From Saprospiraceae bacterium (GTDB taxonomy: Bacteria > Bacteroidota > Bacteroidia > Chitinophagales > Saprospiraceae), in the NCBI GenBank assembly GCA_022841345.1, contig JALHRR010000020.1:17007-81006 (forward strand): DNA of 64,000 nt, read 5' to 3'. The translations under genes were made by a program, and so were the position numbers. Below, in pieces: positions 26,229-35,569 of this stretch. Position 1 is the stretch's first letter. Every line of letters begins with the position of its first letter. The notes beneath the pieces were generated by a model. The model saw only the letters and a program-made list of their open reading frames with translations, did not search any database and was not told where the DNA came from.

Positions 26229-29200
26229 ATGAATAGAGTGTCGAAAATAGGCGGTCTATATGTTCTGTTGATAATCATATCTATAACGAATGTGCTCAAC
26301 GCTCAAAATCAACGTGTAGGATACCGGGATTTGGCCATTAAGGAAACTCAGGTTGTAGAATTAGAGCTCAAAAAAGAAGAACATTTACTCTACCCAAATA
26401 CATGGTCGGCCCAAAGTCCCCTGTCAATGATGCAAACCCTTTCAGGCGGGTACATTTTAGGCAACAACCACCTGGAAGATGTAGAGCATGGTCAGGTATA
26501 TTCAATGGGCAGAAATAAACTACTTAGTGGTGTGTATATCGGTGTGCATGCACTGGGGAATATGAAAGGAGTGGTTCGTATTCGCGTTCGTAGTTTTGGT
26601 CGCTTGCCTGGTCAATTATTAGGGGAGGTGGTGTGGTCTGTGGATTCATTATCCGAAGGAGTAAAGTGGCAGAAATTAGAGTTTCCAAAGAAAATATTGC
26701 TTCAGGGATCAGTAATCATCAGCCTGGATGTCAGTGATTTGGAGTCTGGCCAGATAGGACTTATGAGCCAGCGTACTAAGGTTGATCAGATTTGGACAAA
26801 AACTTCAGAGCGTAAATGGCTGAAGCAGGAAATCTTATGGAATAAGCCACCATTGGTGGCAACTTTGTTTCCTGTGATGTTTAGCAGAGCGTCCTTTGCG
26901 GATGGCTCTGGAACCAGGGACGATCCCTATCAGATCGCCTCTCCTGAGCAACTCGATGCAGTGCGGGATTTTCTATCCTCGCACTTTGTCCAGGTGGCTG
27001 ATATCGATATCGGGGTCAGCCCATGGAATGAGGGAGAAGGTTGGGCGCCTCTGGGTTCTGCAACAGAGCATTTTACTGGTAGTTATAATGGAGGTGGTTT
27101 TCGCATAAGCGGATTAACAATAGACCGGCAGGGAACTGACTTTCAGGGATTGTTTGGCTTGACAACCGGAGCTCATTTATGGAATTTGGACTTGGAAGGA
27201 GCGAGCCTGATTGGTGGTAACTATACAGGTATACTCACCGGCAGGTCATTGGGTGGAGAAATAATTAACGTAGAAGTTAATGGCGTTGTAGAAGGGCATA
27301 ATTTTGCGGGGGGTATAACAGGAGAAATAAACAGAGGCTGGATCCGGGATTGTATTTCATCTGTACAGGTAGGCGGAGAAAGCCACGTCGGCGGTGTGGC
27401 GGGTAGCGGTCAAATATCGTCGTGTATGGCATCAGGAAACATTACGGGTGTTGCTTCAAGCTTTAGGCTGGGGGGGGTGTTGGGGGAAGGTTTAGCTATT
27501 AACAGCAAATCAACAGGAGCGGTAACCGGTGGATCGGAGCTTGGTGGAGGAATTGGACGGGGCGAAGCCTTCGGATGTCAGGCTACCGGCGCGGTAAAAG
27601 GAAGCGGGGACTTTGTAGGCGGGTTGATTGGAGAACTGACCCCTTCCAGATTCTCAGAAGCCGATACAGAGTATGGTGCTGGTGAGACCGTCGCAGGAGA
27701 TTCGGCAAAATTAATGGATAGCTTGAATCTTCCGGGAAGCGGAAGAATAGAAATTGTACTGGAAGACGGTACGCGGTTTGTATTGGAGGGCAATGGTTCG
27801 GAGATGGAGGCCGTGGCAAGCCGGCTACCTGTAGACTTTAATTTGTCAGACTATATACCGGAATGGGAAGGGTTTAGAATTACCGGGTCAATGCGGGAAT
27901 TGAAGGTGACTGGTGCAGGAAACCCTTCTGGCATTAAACCTATTATTAGTATTCCAATTCAAGAAATAGGTTCTGTTAACCCGGAGACCGTTGTTGTATT
28001 GCGAATCGGTGATCTGAATATAGATGGAGAATTGTTGGTAAGTCATGGAATGATTTTGCCCATCATTACGATAGCTGATGGAAAGTTGAAGTTTTTGGAT
28101 GCATCATTTCCGGAGTGTGTCGTGCCCGCCGATGAAGTTGAAGGCTCTGCGGAATTACGGGTGGATACCTGGGTTGGCAATGTGAAATATATTTTGCTCA
28201 CTTATGATAATTCTCTAAACTGGAGCAAAGCGCCCCGAATAGAGCGAATGATTCCGGATACTCTTAAAACATCTCTGGGCTACAGGCATTGGATAGGCCG
28301 GGCCAGCAAATCCGAAAAGCTGGCTTTAATAAAAAAACCTGTTTGCAATATCATTCTGTTAGTGCACGGACATAATGAATTGGAAAAAGACGGATATGTT
28401 CCTCCTTCAGCAGATAATCCCTGGGAAGTGGGATACAAACGTTTGCTGTGGGAGTTGCTTTATTCAGAGTTTCAAAAGAATGGTATAAAAGATCTGCCAG
28501 ATGATTGCACTTCATTTTATGAATTTATATATCCTACCTATAGGCCTATTTTCTCGCCTGTTCTCGAAAAATCAGACTTCAGGATGTCAACCTTAGGTGA
28601 AGATCTGGGAAGAATGGTGAATGATGCGCTACTCCAGGACCAACAGATTAAAAAAATGTTGGAAGAAAACATGGAGTTTAATCTGTACGTAGTTGCCCAT
28701 TCCCAAGGCGGATTGGTAAGCAGGGCCGGGTTTCGCTTTATGGATGAGCGCCTGCTCAGGAAATTAAAAAAAGTGATAACTTGGGGATCTCCTCATGGCG
28801 GAGCGGGTTTGTATTCATTGCTCTATGCGCTAACAGTTGGCCACGATATTGTAATCGATGGAATTCGATTTCCATTACAAAATATAGGCAAAAGTAAAGC
28901 TTATCAGAATGAAATATCCGGAATTGCTATTGATGCACCAGGCATCCGGGATTTGCGGTGGGATGTTTCTAAAAAAGAAATGTTGAGATTGGGTGATTTA
29001 CTGCAGGAAAACCCAAGTACTTTAGATGAATTTCCAAATACGGAACTTCCATATGGCGGTTTGTTTTTTAGTGATAATCTGAAGATTTTCAACGAATCAG
29101 AAGGTTCAGGTATGAATGGTTTACTGCAGGATAAATACTTTTTCTATCAGGGTATTACCTCAAAATTGGCAGAACTGGAGGCAGCCAGTCTTTATTTTAT

Positions 29201-31232
29201 ATGGCAATTTTATCGATTTGCCACAAAAGCCACTTCTATAGAAAAGGGGGCACAGTTAAACCGGCTTGTCATGAATGACCCTTACAAAGATAATGACGGG
29301 GCCGCACCTGTCAATTCCCAGGGCGCTAATTTTGTTTATTTCGGTGGAGGAATTCAGCGCAGACTTTTCCAGGATGTCGATCACGAAGAGTTTTACGGAT
29401 CGGAGGAACCTCAAAGAAATGAAACTACAAAAGCCAAAGGAATAATGATAGCCCGGGAAACTTTTACAGATTTGGGTTTAAGGTTGCCCAAAAGCCGGTG
29501 CCCAAAACTGGAATGGCAGGAACGTACCGAAAACGACTCTCTGAAATTCGATGGAAATTTTCTTTATCCTGTATACGACATAGTCCAGGGTGGCGATGGT
29601 AAGCCGGGAAAGCGTATCCGTGAATTTCAAGCAAGGCCGGATGGGCGAAATACGCCTTCGTTGACAGGTATTATTTTCACAGTGGCGGAGGATGGGCAGT
29701 GGAGCATGGCTTTGCCCCTGAGCATACTAAATTCTGTTCAGGACTCCCTTTTTATAGTAGCTGTCCTGAAGGATGGAAGTGAGGTCTTTGGAGGGATTAA
29801 AGTTGATGGTAATGCCCGTGTTTTCAACCGAACCCTTAACAAATGGTATGGGGGCATTCAGGCAGCGGTTTCTGAGGCGCGGAGCGGAGACACTATTTTG
29901 GTGAAGCAAGGGATTTACAAAGAAAGCATAAGTCAGGTTTCCATATTTGACAAAGATTTGAAAATTTGGAGTTATGACGGTCCCGCAAATACCATATTGG
30001 AAAGCCCCTCCCCCCGACAATACAATGGATTTATCGTTAGTAGAGGAATAGAAATTAAGGGCTTCAGTTTTCGCAATTATAAGGATGGCATTATTTTATC
30101 CGGCTCTTTTTCCGGCGAGAACTATCCAAAAACGATAAGAGAAAACAAATTTGAAAATTGTGAAAGGGCTATACATACTACTCAGATCGAAAAAGTTGAT
30201 ATATCGGACAATGAATTTATAAATAATGAGACCTATGCCATTTCTATATTCCGGGATTATTATGCTACATTCTCTGACAAATCTTTTACCATTAATAACA
30301 ATAGAATAGATGGAGTTTTTCAGGGTATACGGCTTCGGGAAAATCTTCAGCTACCTCCGGGGGCCGATCCATTTCGTGTGGACATTTCTGATAATTATAT
30401 AACAAATTGCTCTGGACCAGGCATTTATTTGTCGGGTAACATTATGCCTGAAATTGTCAATAATACTATCAATCACTCCCAAGCGACAGGCCTTGAGCTT
30501 AATAATTTGAATGCCAGCAGCACTACCAGCCTTGAATTTAATACCCTTAGTTTTTGTTTGTCGGGCATTTATCTTGGCGGATACGGACATTATCAAATTC
30601 ATTCCAATACAGTTGTAAGCAGCATTGAAACAGGTATATCTGTTTTACTTGAAAATGGATCCGCAAATTTTACACAGAATGTGTTTGATGGGAATAGTAG
30701 TGGGGGGGTTGTTCAATGGCCCAGCCCCGCTTTATCCTTGCAAACTGGTTCTAATCCTGTGACGATCATTTCTAATCAGTTCTTTAATAATAAAGCCGGT
30801 GGCATTCATGTTCTTTCGGGGTCGAATGTGTCGATAAGGCAAAACACCTTTACTGGTAATGAGGCTGAACATGGTGGCGCCATAAAACTGGACACTGAAA
30901 TAATTAGTTTACAAAGCAATGTCTTCCAGCAAAACCGGGCTGCTGATGGGGGTGCTATCTTTGGCTGGGCACAACAGATTTCGGAAAATCAATTCATAAA
31001 TAATTATGCCACCAATCGCGGCGGGGCTATCTATGGGGGCCAATCAAATTGGCCTGTGACTGCAACTGTAACCGTGGCGGGACAGGTGACTCAGGTTCCC
31101 AGATATGTTCCTTGCTTTCCTGAAGCAACAAATACTTATTCCGGAAATAGTCATGGTAATGTTTTAGGTGCATGGGGACCGGGTGCAGACAACTGGTGTC
31201 CAGATTCGGGGCACGATGTGTTTTTTGATTGA
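26229..31232 (+). CDS. Paralogous large secreted protein: GLUG-like repeats, lipase-type hydrolase, beta-helix
   Basis: 1667 residues, co-linear with the protein at 20094. The signal peptide ends LNA-Q near residue 25. GLUG-like repeats occupy ~225-475. The hydrolase domain has HGHN (~713), Ser825 in AHSQGG, Asp1023 in DNDGAAPVNSQG and His1052 in DVDHEEFYG. The beta-helix runs from ~1220 to 1620, and the end is NWCPDSGHDVFFD. The N-terminal and hydrolase parts are much alike in the two paralogues, while the helix parts have diverged more and differ in turn number. The triad is intact in both, so neither looks like a dead copy. No type IX tail is seen. A weak hairpin (AACTG/CAGTT) follows the stop. 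The function is inferred only as a secreted esterase-like protein. Confidence 0.8.
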   Translation: MNRVSKIGGLYVLLIIISITNVLNAQNQRVGYRDLAIKETQVVELELKKEEHLLYPNTWSAQSPLSMMQTLSGGYILGNNHLEDVEHGQVYSMGRNKLLSGVYIGVHALGNMKGVVRIRVRSFGRLPGQLLGEVVWSVDSLSEGVKWQKLEFPKKILLQGSVIISLDVSDLESGQIGLMSQRTKVDQIWTKTSERKWLKQEILWNKPPLVATLFPVMFSRASFADGSGTRDDPYQIASPEQLDAVRDFLSSHFVQVADIDIGVSPWNEGEGWAPLGSATEHFTGSYNGGGFRISGLTIDRQGTDFQGLFGLTTGAHLWNLDLEGASLIGGNYTGILTGRSLGGEIINVEVNGVVEGHNFAGGITGEINRGWIRDCISSVQVGGESHVGGVAGSGQISSCMASGNITGVASSFRLGGVLGEGLAINSKSTGAVTGGSELGGGIGRGEAFGCQATGAVKGSGDFVGGLIGELTPSRFSEADTEYGAGETVAGDSAKLMDSLNLPGSGRIEIVLEDGTRFVLEGNGSEMEAVASRLPVDFNLSDYIPEWEGFRITGSMRELKVTGAGNPSGIKPIISIPIQEIGSVNPETVVVLRIGDLNIDGELLVSHGMILPIITIADGKLKFLDASFPECVVPADEVEGSAELRVDTWVGNVKYILLTYDNSLNWSKAPRIERMIPDTLKTSLGYRHWIGRASKSEKLALIKKPVCNIILLVHGHNELEKDGYVPPSADNPWEVGYKRLLWELLYSEFQKNGIKDLPDDCTSFYEFIYPTYRPIFSPVLEKSDFRMSTLGEDLGRMVNDALLQDQQIKKMLEENMEFNLYVVAHSQGGLVSRAGFRFMDERLLRKLKKVITWGSPHGGAGLYSLLYALTVGHDIVIDGIRFPLQNIGKSKAYQNEISGIAIDAPGIRDLRWDVSKKEMLRLGDLLQENPSTLDEFPNTELPYGGLFFSDNLKIFNESEGSGMNGLLQDKYFFYQGITSKLAELEAASLYFIWQFYRFATKATSIEKGAQLNRLVMNDPYKDNDGAAPVNSQGANFVYFGGGIQRRLFQDVDHEEFYGSEEPQRNETTKAKGIMIARETFTDLGLRLPKSRCPKLEWQERTENDSLKFDGNFLYPVYDIVQGGDGKPGKRIREFQARPDGRNTPSLTGIIFTVAEDGQWSMALPLSILNSVQDSLFIVAVLKDGSEVFGGIKVDGNARVFNRTLNKWYGGIQAAVSEARSGDTILVKQGIYKESISQVSIFDKDLKIWSYDGPANTILESPSPRQYNGFIVSRGIEIKGFSFRNYKDGIILSGSFSGENYPKTIRENKFENCERAIHTTQIEKVDISDNEFINNETYAISIFRDYYATFSDKSFTINNNRIDGVFQGIRLRENLQLPPGADPFRVDISDNYITNCSGPGIYLSGNIMPEIVNNTINHSQATGLELNNLNASSTTSLEFNTLSFCLSGIYLGGYGHYQIHSNTVVSSIETGISVLLENGSANFTQNVFDGNSSGGVVQWPSPALSLQTGSNPVTIISNQFFNNKAGGIHVLSGSNVSIRQNTFTGNEAEHGGAIKLDTEIISLQSNVFQQNRAADGGAIFGWAQQISENQFINNYATNRGGAIYGGQSNWPVTATVTVAGQVTQVPRYVPCFPEATNTYSGNSHGNVLGAWGPGADNWCPDSGHDVFFD

Positions 31233-31669
31233 TGATTGATTAACTGAAATCAGTTTTAGCATTTTAAATTCAATTCGCTAAAAACTCTTGTGAAAATTGA
31301 TGTAATATTTAATTCGTTCTCTATTTATGGTTAACAGATAACTCATTACTCTGACAAGGATTGTCTTTTTTGTATCCCTAAGTCTGTTGCCAGACCATGG
31401 TTCTTTATTACTTAAATATGCCGGCTTTTGACCTTACAATTTATGCAACGACATAATATTTAGGAAGATGTAATTAGCACAAGGCCATAATCTGCCGGAA
31501 AAATAAGGGAGAATTCCACAAACAATTGCTTTATACAAAGCAAATTCTAGTTGTATTAAATAATTACAGCGGAGATATATCATGTTGCAATCCTAATCCT
31601 CATGAATTATATCTGCGCTTTTTTAAAGGTTGATTTGAGCACCCTCATGCTTCTAAATGCCGTGATGTA
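31233..31669. other. Gene-free stretch between convergent genes
   Basis: 437 nt between the second large hydrolase gene and the intact SRAP gene. It is AT-rich, with a weak 5-bp hairpin at 31242-31255 just after the stop codon. No hairpin-island grammar is seen here, unlike other convergent gaps in the window. It would contain the junction of the proposed inserted block. Confidence 0.4.
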
Positions 31670-32386
31670 TCAATTAAATAAACTAAGCTGCTTCTCGTTT
31701 CCTTCATCATATTCAAATGGTTCTATCAAAGATGGGTTATTATTGCTCACTTTGTTTACAGCTTCGGAGACGGTATAATATCTCAGCATATCATCCGGCA
31801 AAGGTTGCAGCATTTGCAATACTTCTGTTTCAGCTATATCTTCACTGAGCCACAGTTGTTCCTGCTCTTTCATCAAAATGGCAGGCATCCGGTCATGTAT
31901 GTGCGCAATAGATGCTGATGCCGCCTGGGTAATAACAGTGAAGCTTCCTATGATTTCTCCATTGGGCGCTTTCCAGGATGCATACAAACCCGCAACAGCA
32001 AAAGCGCCTGAGTCCGCTAAAGTGATCCTATACGGTATTTTCTTTTTGCCGGACTTCATCCATTCATAGTAACCATCAAATGGGACCAAACAACGGTGTT
32101 TTTTGAGATTACTTTTAAATACACTTTTCTCCAAAATAGTCTCAACTCTGGCATTAATCATCTTACTGCCAATACTGGCAGCTTTGGCCCAAAAAGGAAT
32201 CAGTCCCCATTGTTTATATACAAAATGTTCAGGAGCCTCCATACTTATCACCGGGTGCATATGTGTGGGTGCTATATTGAAAGAAGGTAGTGGATTATAC
32301 CTTTCAAGATCCTCACTATAAAATGTGGAGCCGAATCGTTCTTCAAGCTGCTTTTCATTCAAAGTAAGTGATGATCTTCCACACAT
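31670..32386 (-). CDS. yedK: SOS response-associated peptidase / abasic-site protein (SRAP, YedK/HMCES family)
   Basis: The start is placed at ATG 32386 so that the protein begins MCGRSSLT. In this family Cys2, exposed after Met removal, forms the thiazolidine link with abasic sites in single-stranded DNA, so the upstream in-frame ATG at 32410 would be wrong. This gives 238 residues. Other conserved parts are present: INARVET (Asn), CLVPFDGYYEW (Glu) and IHDRMPAIL (His). The protein shields abasic sites in ssDNA from error-prone processing. The last ~56 codons are duplicated as a fragment at 19627-19795. Transcription is toward the large hydrolase genes. Confidence 0.93.
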   Translation of the reverse strand: MCGRSSLTLNEKQLEERFGSTFYSEDLERYNPLPSFNIAPTHMHPVISMEAPEHFVYKQWGLIPFWAKAASIGSKMINARVETILEKSVFKSNLKKHRCLVPFDGYYEWMKSGKKKIPYRITLADSGAFAVAGLYASWKAPNGEIIGSFTVITQAASASIAHIHDRMPAILMKEQEQLWLSEDIAETEVLQMLQPLPDDMLRYYTVSEAVNKVSNNNPSLIEPFEYDEGNEKQLSLFN

Positions 32387-32556
32387 ATTTTTGATTTGAT
32401 GGTAATACAATTCTTACCTTAATAATGTTGTATTGCCCTCTTTCGTTCATTCCAATTTTCATAAAGACGATTAGGAACACGCTGGCTTTACGTTTAATTA
32501 ACTACAATTTAAAACATTCATAATCATTTGCATATGATGAAATAACAGCCTGATTT

Positions 32557-32564
32557 TACTTTTG
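32557..32564 (+). promoter_or_regulatory. Candidate -7 element for the LpxH-like gene
   Basis: TACTTTTG matches TAnnTTTG exactly, 62 nt before the ATG. A TTTG at 32527-32530 could be the -33 element, but the 26-nt spacing is longer than usual. Confidence 0.35.
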
Positions 32565-32625
32565 TGTAAGCATTTGAGGAACTAAGACTCAAAGTACGAT
32601 AAGAAAACAAACAAAACTCCATCAC

Positions 32626-33507
32626 ATGCATGTAAGATCTGCTGAAATTGTAGTCATATCAGATGTCCACCTCGGTACATATGGCTGCCACGCGAAAGAA
32701 CTGCTTCTTTATCTCCGCAGTATTAAAACAGAGACGCTGATTATCAACGGCGACTTCATTGACGCCTGGCAATTCAAAAAGAAATATTTTCCAAAAGAAC
32801 ACTTACAAGTTATCAGTGAGATTATCCGAATGTCTGTAGAAGGAACCAAAGTATATTATATCACAGGAAATCACGATGATGTTCTTCGCAAGTTTTCTGA
32901 TGTTTCAGCCGGTTCTATTCATTTGCGGGATAAGTTGATTTTGATGCTTGGCGGTAAAAAACACTGGTTTTTCCACGGCGATATATTTGATGCTTCCGTC
33001 CTTGTATTGCCATTTATTGCAAAACTAGGAGGGAAAGGATACGACTGGCTTATTCGAATAAACAGGTTAGTAAATAATGTACGGTCAAAGATGGGCTTGA
33101 GTAAGTATTCCTTTGCCGGTAAGATAAAGTCCGGAGTCAAGCGGGCCGTTAAATTCATTCAGGATTTTGAAAATAAAGCCATTGAAGTAGCAGCAGAAAA
33201 AGGATATGAGGTAGTGATCTGCGGTCATATTCACCAACCTCAAAACAGACAAATAACAATTGATAATAAAACCATTCATTACCTCAACAGCGGAGATTGG
33301 GTTGAAAACCTAACCAGTCTGGAATATCGTTTTGGAAAATGGTCTATTAATAAATTTGATGAAATTGATTACACTTATGTCAATAGCAAACTCACAGTCG
33401 AAGAGGAAAAAGAAAAGAATCATATCGATCAACTTAAAACAACCAGAGAAGTTATCTTCGAAAAAATTGTTCCCCACAACGAGCGGGAAAGCAAGATCCT
33501 ATATTAA
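32626..33507 (+). CDS. UDP-2,3-diacylglucosamine diphosphatase-like metallophosphoesterase
   Basis: A 293-residue calcineurin-like phosphoesterase with the five metal-site blocks in order: SDVHLG, NGDFIDAW, GNHDD, HGDIFD and GHIHQP. The spacing and the central insert (about 125-185) are those of the LpxH-related group common in Bacteroidota, which cleaves UDP-2,3-diacylglucosamine to lipid X in lipid A synthesis. There are no other lpx genes nearby. The C-terminal ~50 residues are charged and specific to this subgroup. It may instead act on another diphosphate, since these proteins are longer than E. coli LpxH. Confidence 0.8.
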   Translation: MHVRSAEIVVISDVHLGTYGCHAKELLLYLRSIKTETLIINGDFIDAWQFKKKYFPKEHLQVISEIIRMSVEGTKVYYITGNHDDVLRKFSDVSAGSIHLRDKLILMLGGKKHWFFHGDIFDASVLVLPFIAKLGGKGYDWLIRINRLVNNVRSKMGLSKYSFAGKIKSGVKRAVKFIQDFENKAIEVAAEKGYEVVICGHIHQPQNRQITIDNKTIHYLNSGDWVENLTSLEYRFGKWSINKFDEIDYTYVNSKLTVEEEKEKNHIDQLKTTREVIFEKIVPHNERESKILY

Positions 33508-33818
33508 TTATCAATTATACACTGCAACTTCATTTGTGTCCAGACAATATTAAACGACTTGAGTCTGTCTTTACAGTGAATATTTGGCTCCTGCAGCTAC
33601 CCCATTTTCCAACTTATTACACGTGATTTTGAATAAATTATATAATGTTTCATGCAACATTTGTAATAGAAATTGTGAAATAGTTATGTCATTATCGTAG
33701 ATAAAAGTGTATTTTTCACATATAATTAACATTTGAAGGAATTATTCTGTAACAATGCGGGTTTATGGAGATCGTAAGCGTTACTGTAATAAAATGAATA
33801 AGCTTTAAGGGAACAAGT
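33508..33818. other. Gene-free AT-rich stretch
   Basis: 311 nt between two plus-strand genes. It should hold the promoter of the RsbW-like/ybeY pair, but I see no exact TAnnTTTG element near the start and no hairpin of note. Confidence 0.4.
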
Positions 33819-34211
33819 ATGCTTAGAATTGCCTCGAAACCTGAGAGTATAGCCTCTGTAGAACACTTTATCAAGAGTATCATAGATAAACACCATATTT
33901 GCGAAGATAAATATGCCTGTATATTGATCTCTTTAACGGAAGCTGTTAATAATGCTATTATTCACGGAAACAATCTGGATGAAAATAAAAAAGTACACCT
34001 TTCATACACCTACAACGTAAAAAAAGGAAGTATTACCTTCTCTGTCAGCGATGAGGGTAAAGGATTTGATTTGGAATCCATTCCTGATCCTACCTGCAGG
34101 GAGAATATAGAACAATGCGGAGGTCGCGGGGTACTTATCATACAGAATCTTGCTGACCGTATCAAATATCTTGATAACGGAAGAAGACTGGAACTTAGCT
34201 TCCATTTGTAA
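33819..34211 (+). CDS. Anti-sigma-factor-type serine/threonine kinase (RsbW-like HATPase)
   Basis: A 130-residue single-domain GHKL ATPase of the RsbW/SpoIIAB type. The N box is LTEAVNNAIIHGN, G1 is VSDEGKGFD and G2 is GGRGVLIIQNLAD. In partner-switching systems such kinases phosphorylate a STAS antagonist and bind a sigma factor or other target. Neither partner is adjacent, but a SpoIIE-type phosphatase, which would reverse the phosphorylation, is encoded 5 kb away at 39140. The stop codon is 1 nt from the ybeY start, so the two are probably co-transcribed, an arrangement also seen in other Bacteroidota. Confidence 0.87.
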   Translation: MLRIASKPESIASVEHFIKSIIDKHHICEDKYACILISLTEAVNNAIIHGNNLDENKKVHLSYTYNVKKGSITFSVSDEGKGFDLESIPDPTCRENIEQCGGRGVLIIQNLADRIKYLDNGRRLELSFHL

Positions 34212-34212
34212 T

Positions 34213-34671
34213 ATGTTTATACTTCCGGATGAATTCAACAATGCTCCTGAGGGCATTTCTCTGGATTGTGCAGATGTACCTTTTCCCGAAATCAATATTA
34301 CTGAAATAGAAGATTGGTTAAAAACAATCATCTCGGATCATTCCAAATCTTTGGGTTATATCCAGTACATTTTTTGCAGCGATGAATTTTTGCAAAAAAT
34401 AAACTGGGAACATTTACAACACGAAGAACTTACCGATATCATCACTTTTGAATACAATGATGATCCACTTGAGGGAGAAATTTATATCAGTACCGAACGA
34501 GTTTTGGAAAATAGTCAGCTTATTAATCTTTCTTATGATGATGAAATGTTGCGTGTGATAGCGCACGGGGTACTGCACCTTTGTGGTTACCGTGATAAAA
34601 CGCCAACTGATGTAGCAGAAATGAGAAAACAGGAAGATCGATATATTCAAATATTTAGAAAAAACATATAA
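34213..34671 (+). CDS. ybeY: Endoribonuclease YbeY (rRNA maturation factor)
   Basis: The start is set at ATG 34213, one base after the preceding stop codon, giving 152 residues; the longer frame would overlap the RsbW-like gene by 60 nt. The signature is HGVLHLCGYRDKT. Two metal-binding His are kept, but the third ligand position (HGxLHLxGYDH in most bacteria) is not His here, as is common in Bacteroidota. The mid part has the conserved TDIITFEYND, matching TDVLSFP. YbeY processes the 3' end of 16S rRNA and takes part in ribosome quality control. Confidence 0.92.
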   Translation: MFILPDEFNNAPEGISLDCADVPFPEINITEIEDWLKTIISDHSKSLGYIQYIFCSDEFLQKINWEHLQHEELTDIITFEYNDDPLEGEIYISTERVLENSQLINLSYDDEMLRVIAHGVLHLCGYRDKTPTDVAEMRKQEDRYIQIFRKNI

Positions 34672-34737
34672 GAAAAATCTTGTTCTTTCATTTTAAGCTA
34701 TTATCTGTCTGATAGTATATTATTCCGGCTTAGATGC

Positions 34738-34745
34738 TAGTTTTG
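34738..34745 (+). promoter_or_regulatory. Candidate -7 element for the gene at 34768
   Basis: TAGTTTTG, an exact TAnnTTTG match, 23 nt before the ATG. No clear -33 element. Confidence 0.4.
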
Positions 34746-34767
34746 CAGCATAAATTGAATAAATATT

Positions 34768-35547
34768 ATGGCTGTAGCCGGATTTAAAATCGCAGTGAAC
34801 CACTGTTTAAGACCTTTTAAGGATGTATCCATTTCTTTGTACACAGATATACCATTAGCTTATATTAAGTGCATCCCGGAGGATATTGGCAAACATACTA
34901 TTAATGATAAAGATGTATTTTCAGAAAACATCCTTCCCGACGTCGATCATTGGGTTAAAGATTTTCTTGGCAAAATCGGACAGTCAAATAAAGCTTTTCG
35001 TTTTGATATCAAATTACAGCGTCATCCACAATTCTCAAATGAATTCCAACTAATTTCTATTATTAGTTCCATTTGTACAATCCTAAATGAATGGTTGCAT
35101 CACCCTATGGAAAAAAATGAATTGCTGGGATGGTTAATTGAGAAAAATCAATACAAGGATGCAGATATTATTTCTGCCTGCATATATGGAGGAATTATGA
35201 GTACCGTTCATCTCCGGCCCTTCAGAATCTATCAACCTAAAGGATTATACTTTTATATTGAAACCGTATCAGATCTAAAACTTGTCAAACCCCTGCCTTC
35301 ATCTTTGGTTCCAATTTTTGTATTAGCTTTGGAACGCACTGACTTTGATACCGTCCACGATCTGTTAAACGAAATTCATCCGGTTGGAAATATGCAGGAA
35401 AGCTATCTGGGAGTATTAGATATTCCTTATACTACATCCAGACTACATATTTATAATGTATCTACTGCTGGACCCTCTTCTATAAATACTGATAATCCTC
35501 TTAGTGAAATGTTTGGAATTGATAGTAGTGGTTGTTCTGTTATCTAA
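34768..35547 (+). CDS. Degenerate homoserine-kinase-like protein (GHMP fold)
   Basis: A 259-residue protein whose second half lines up in order with ThrB. The DADIISACIYGGIMS segment corresponds to the DNVAPCLLGG region, NVSTAGPSSIN to the SGSGPT region, and the last residues DSSGCSVI to the usual C-terminal xxGxxVI. The phosphate-binding loop PxGxGLGSSAA is missing, with RHPQFSNEFQLI at that place, and the N-terminal APxSxANVGxGFD motif is absent. It is therefore unlikely to be an active kinase. No thrA or thrC is adjacent. It may have a regulatory or structural role. This relationship is judged by eye from motif order and needs a profile search. The gene ends at the parS-like palindrome. 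Confidence 0.5.
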   Translation: MAVAGFKIAVNHCLRPFKDVSISLYTDIPLAYIKCIPEDIGKHTINDKDVFSENILPDVDHWVKDFLGKIGQSNKAFRFDIKLQRHPQFSNEFQLISIISSICTILNEWLHHPMEKNELLGWLIEKNQYKDADIISACIYGGIMSTVHLRPFRIYQPKGLYFYIETVSDLKLVKPLPSSLVPIFVLALERTDFDTVHDLLNEIHPVGNMQESYLGVLDIPYTTSRLHIYNVSTAGPSSINTDNPLSEMFGIDSSGCSVI

Positions 35548-35569
35548 TAATGTTCCACGTGGAACATTA
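35548..35569. promoter_or_regulatory. parS-like palindrome (ParB/Spo0J binding site)
   Basis: The core TGTTCCACGTGGAACA (35551-35566) matches the bacterial parS consensus TGTTnCACGTGnAACA. It extends to a perfect 22-bp palindrome. It lies between two convergent genes and overlaps the ctaA stop codon. ParB loads at such sites, usually near the replication origin, to segregate chromosomes. No parA, parB, dnaA or DnaA-box cluster is in the window. Confidence 0.75.
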
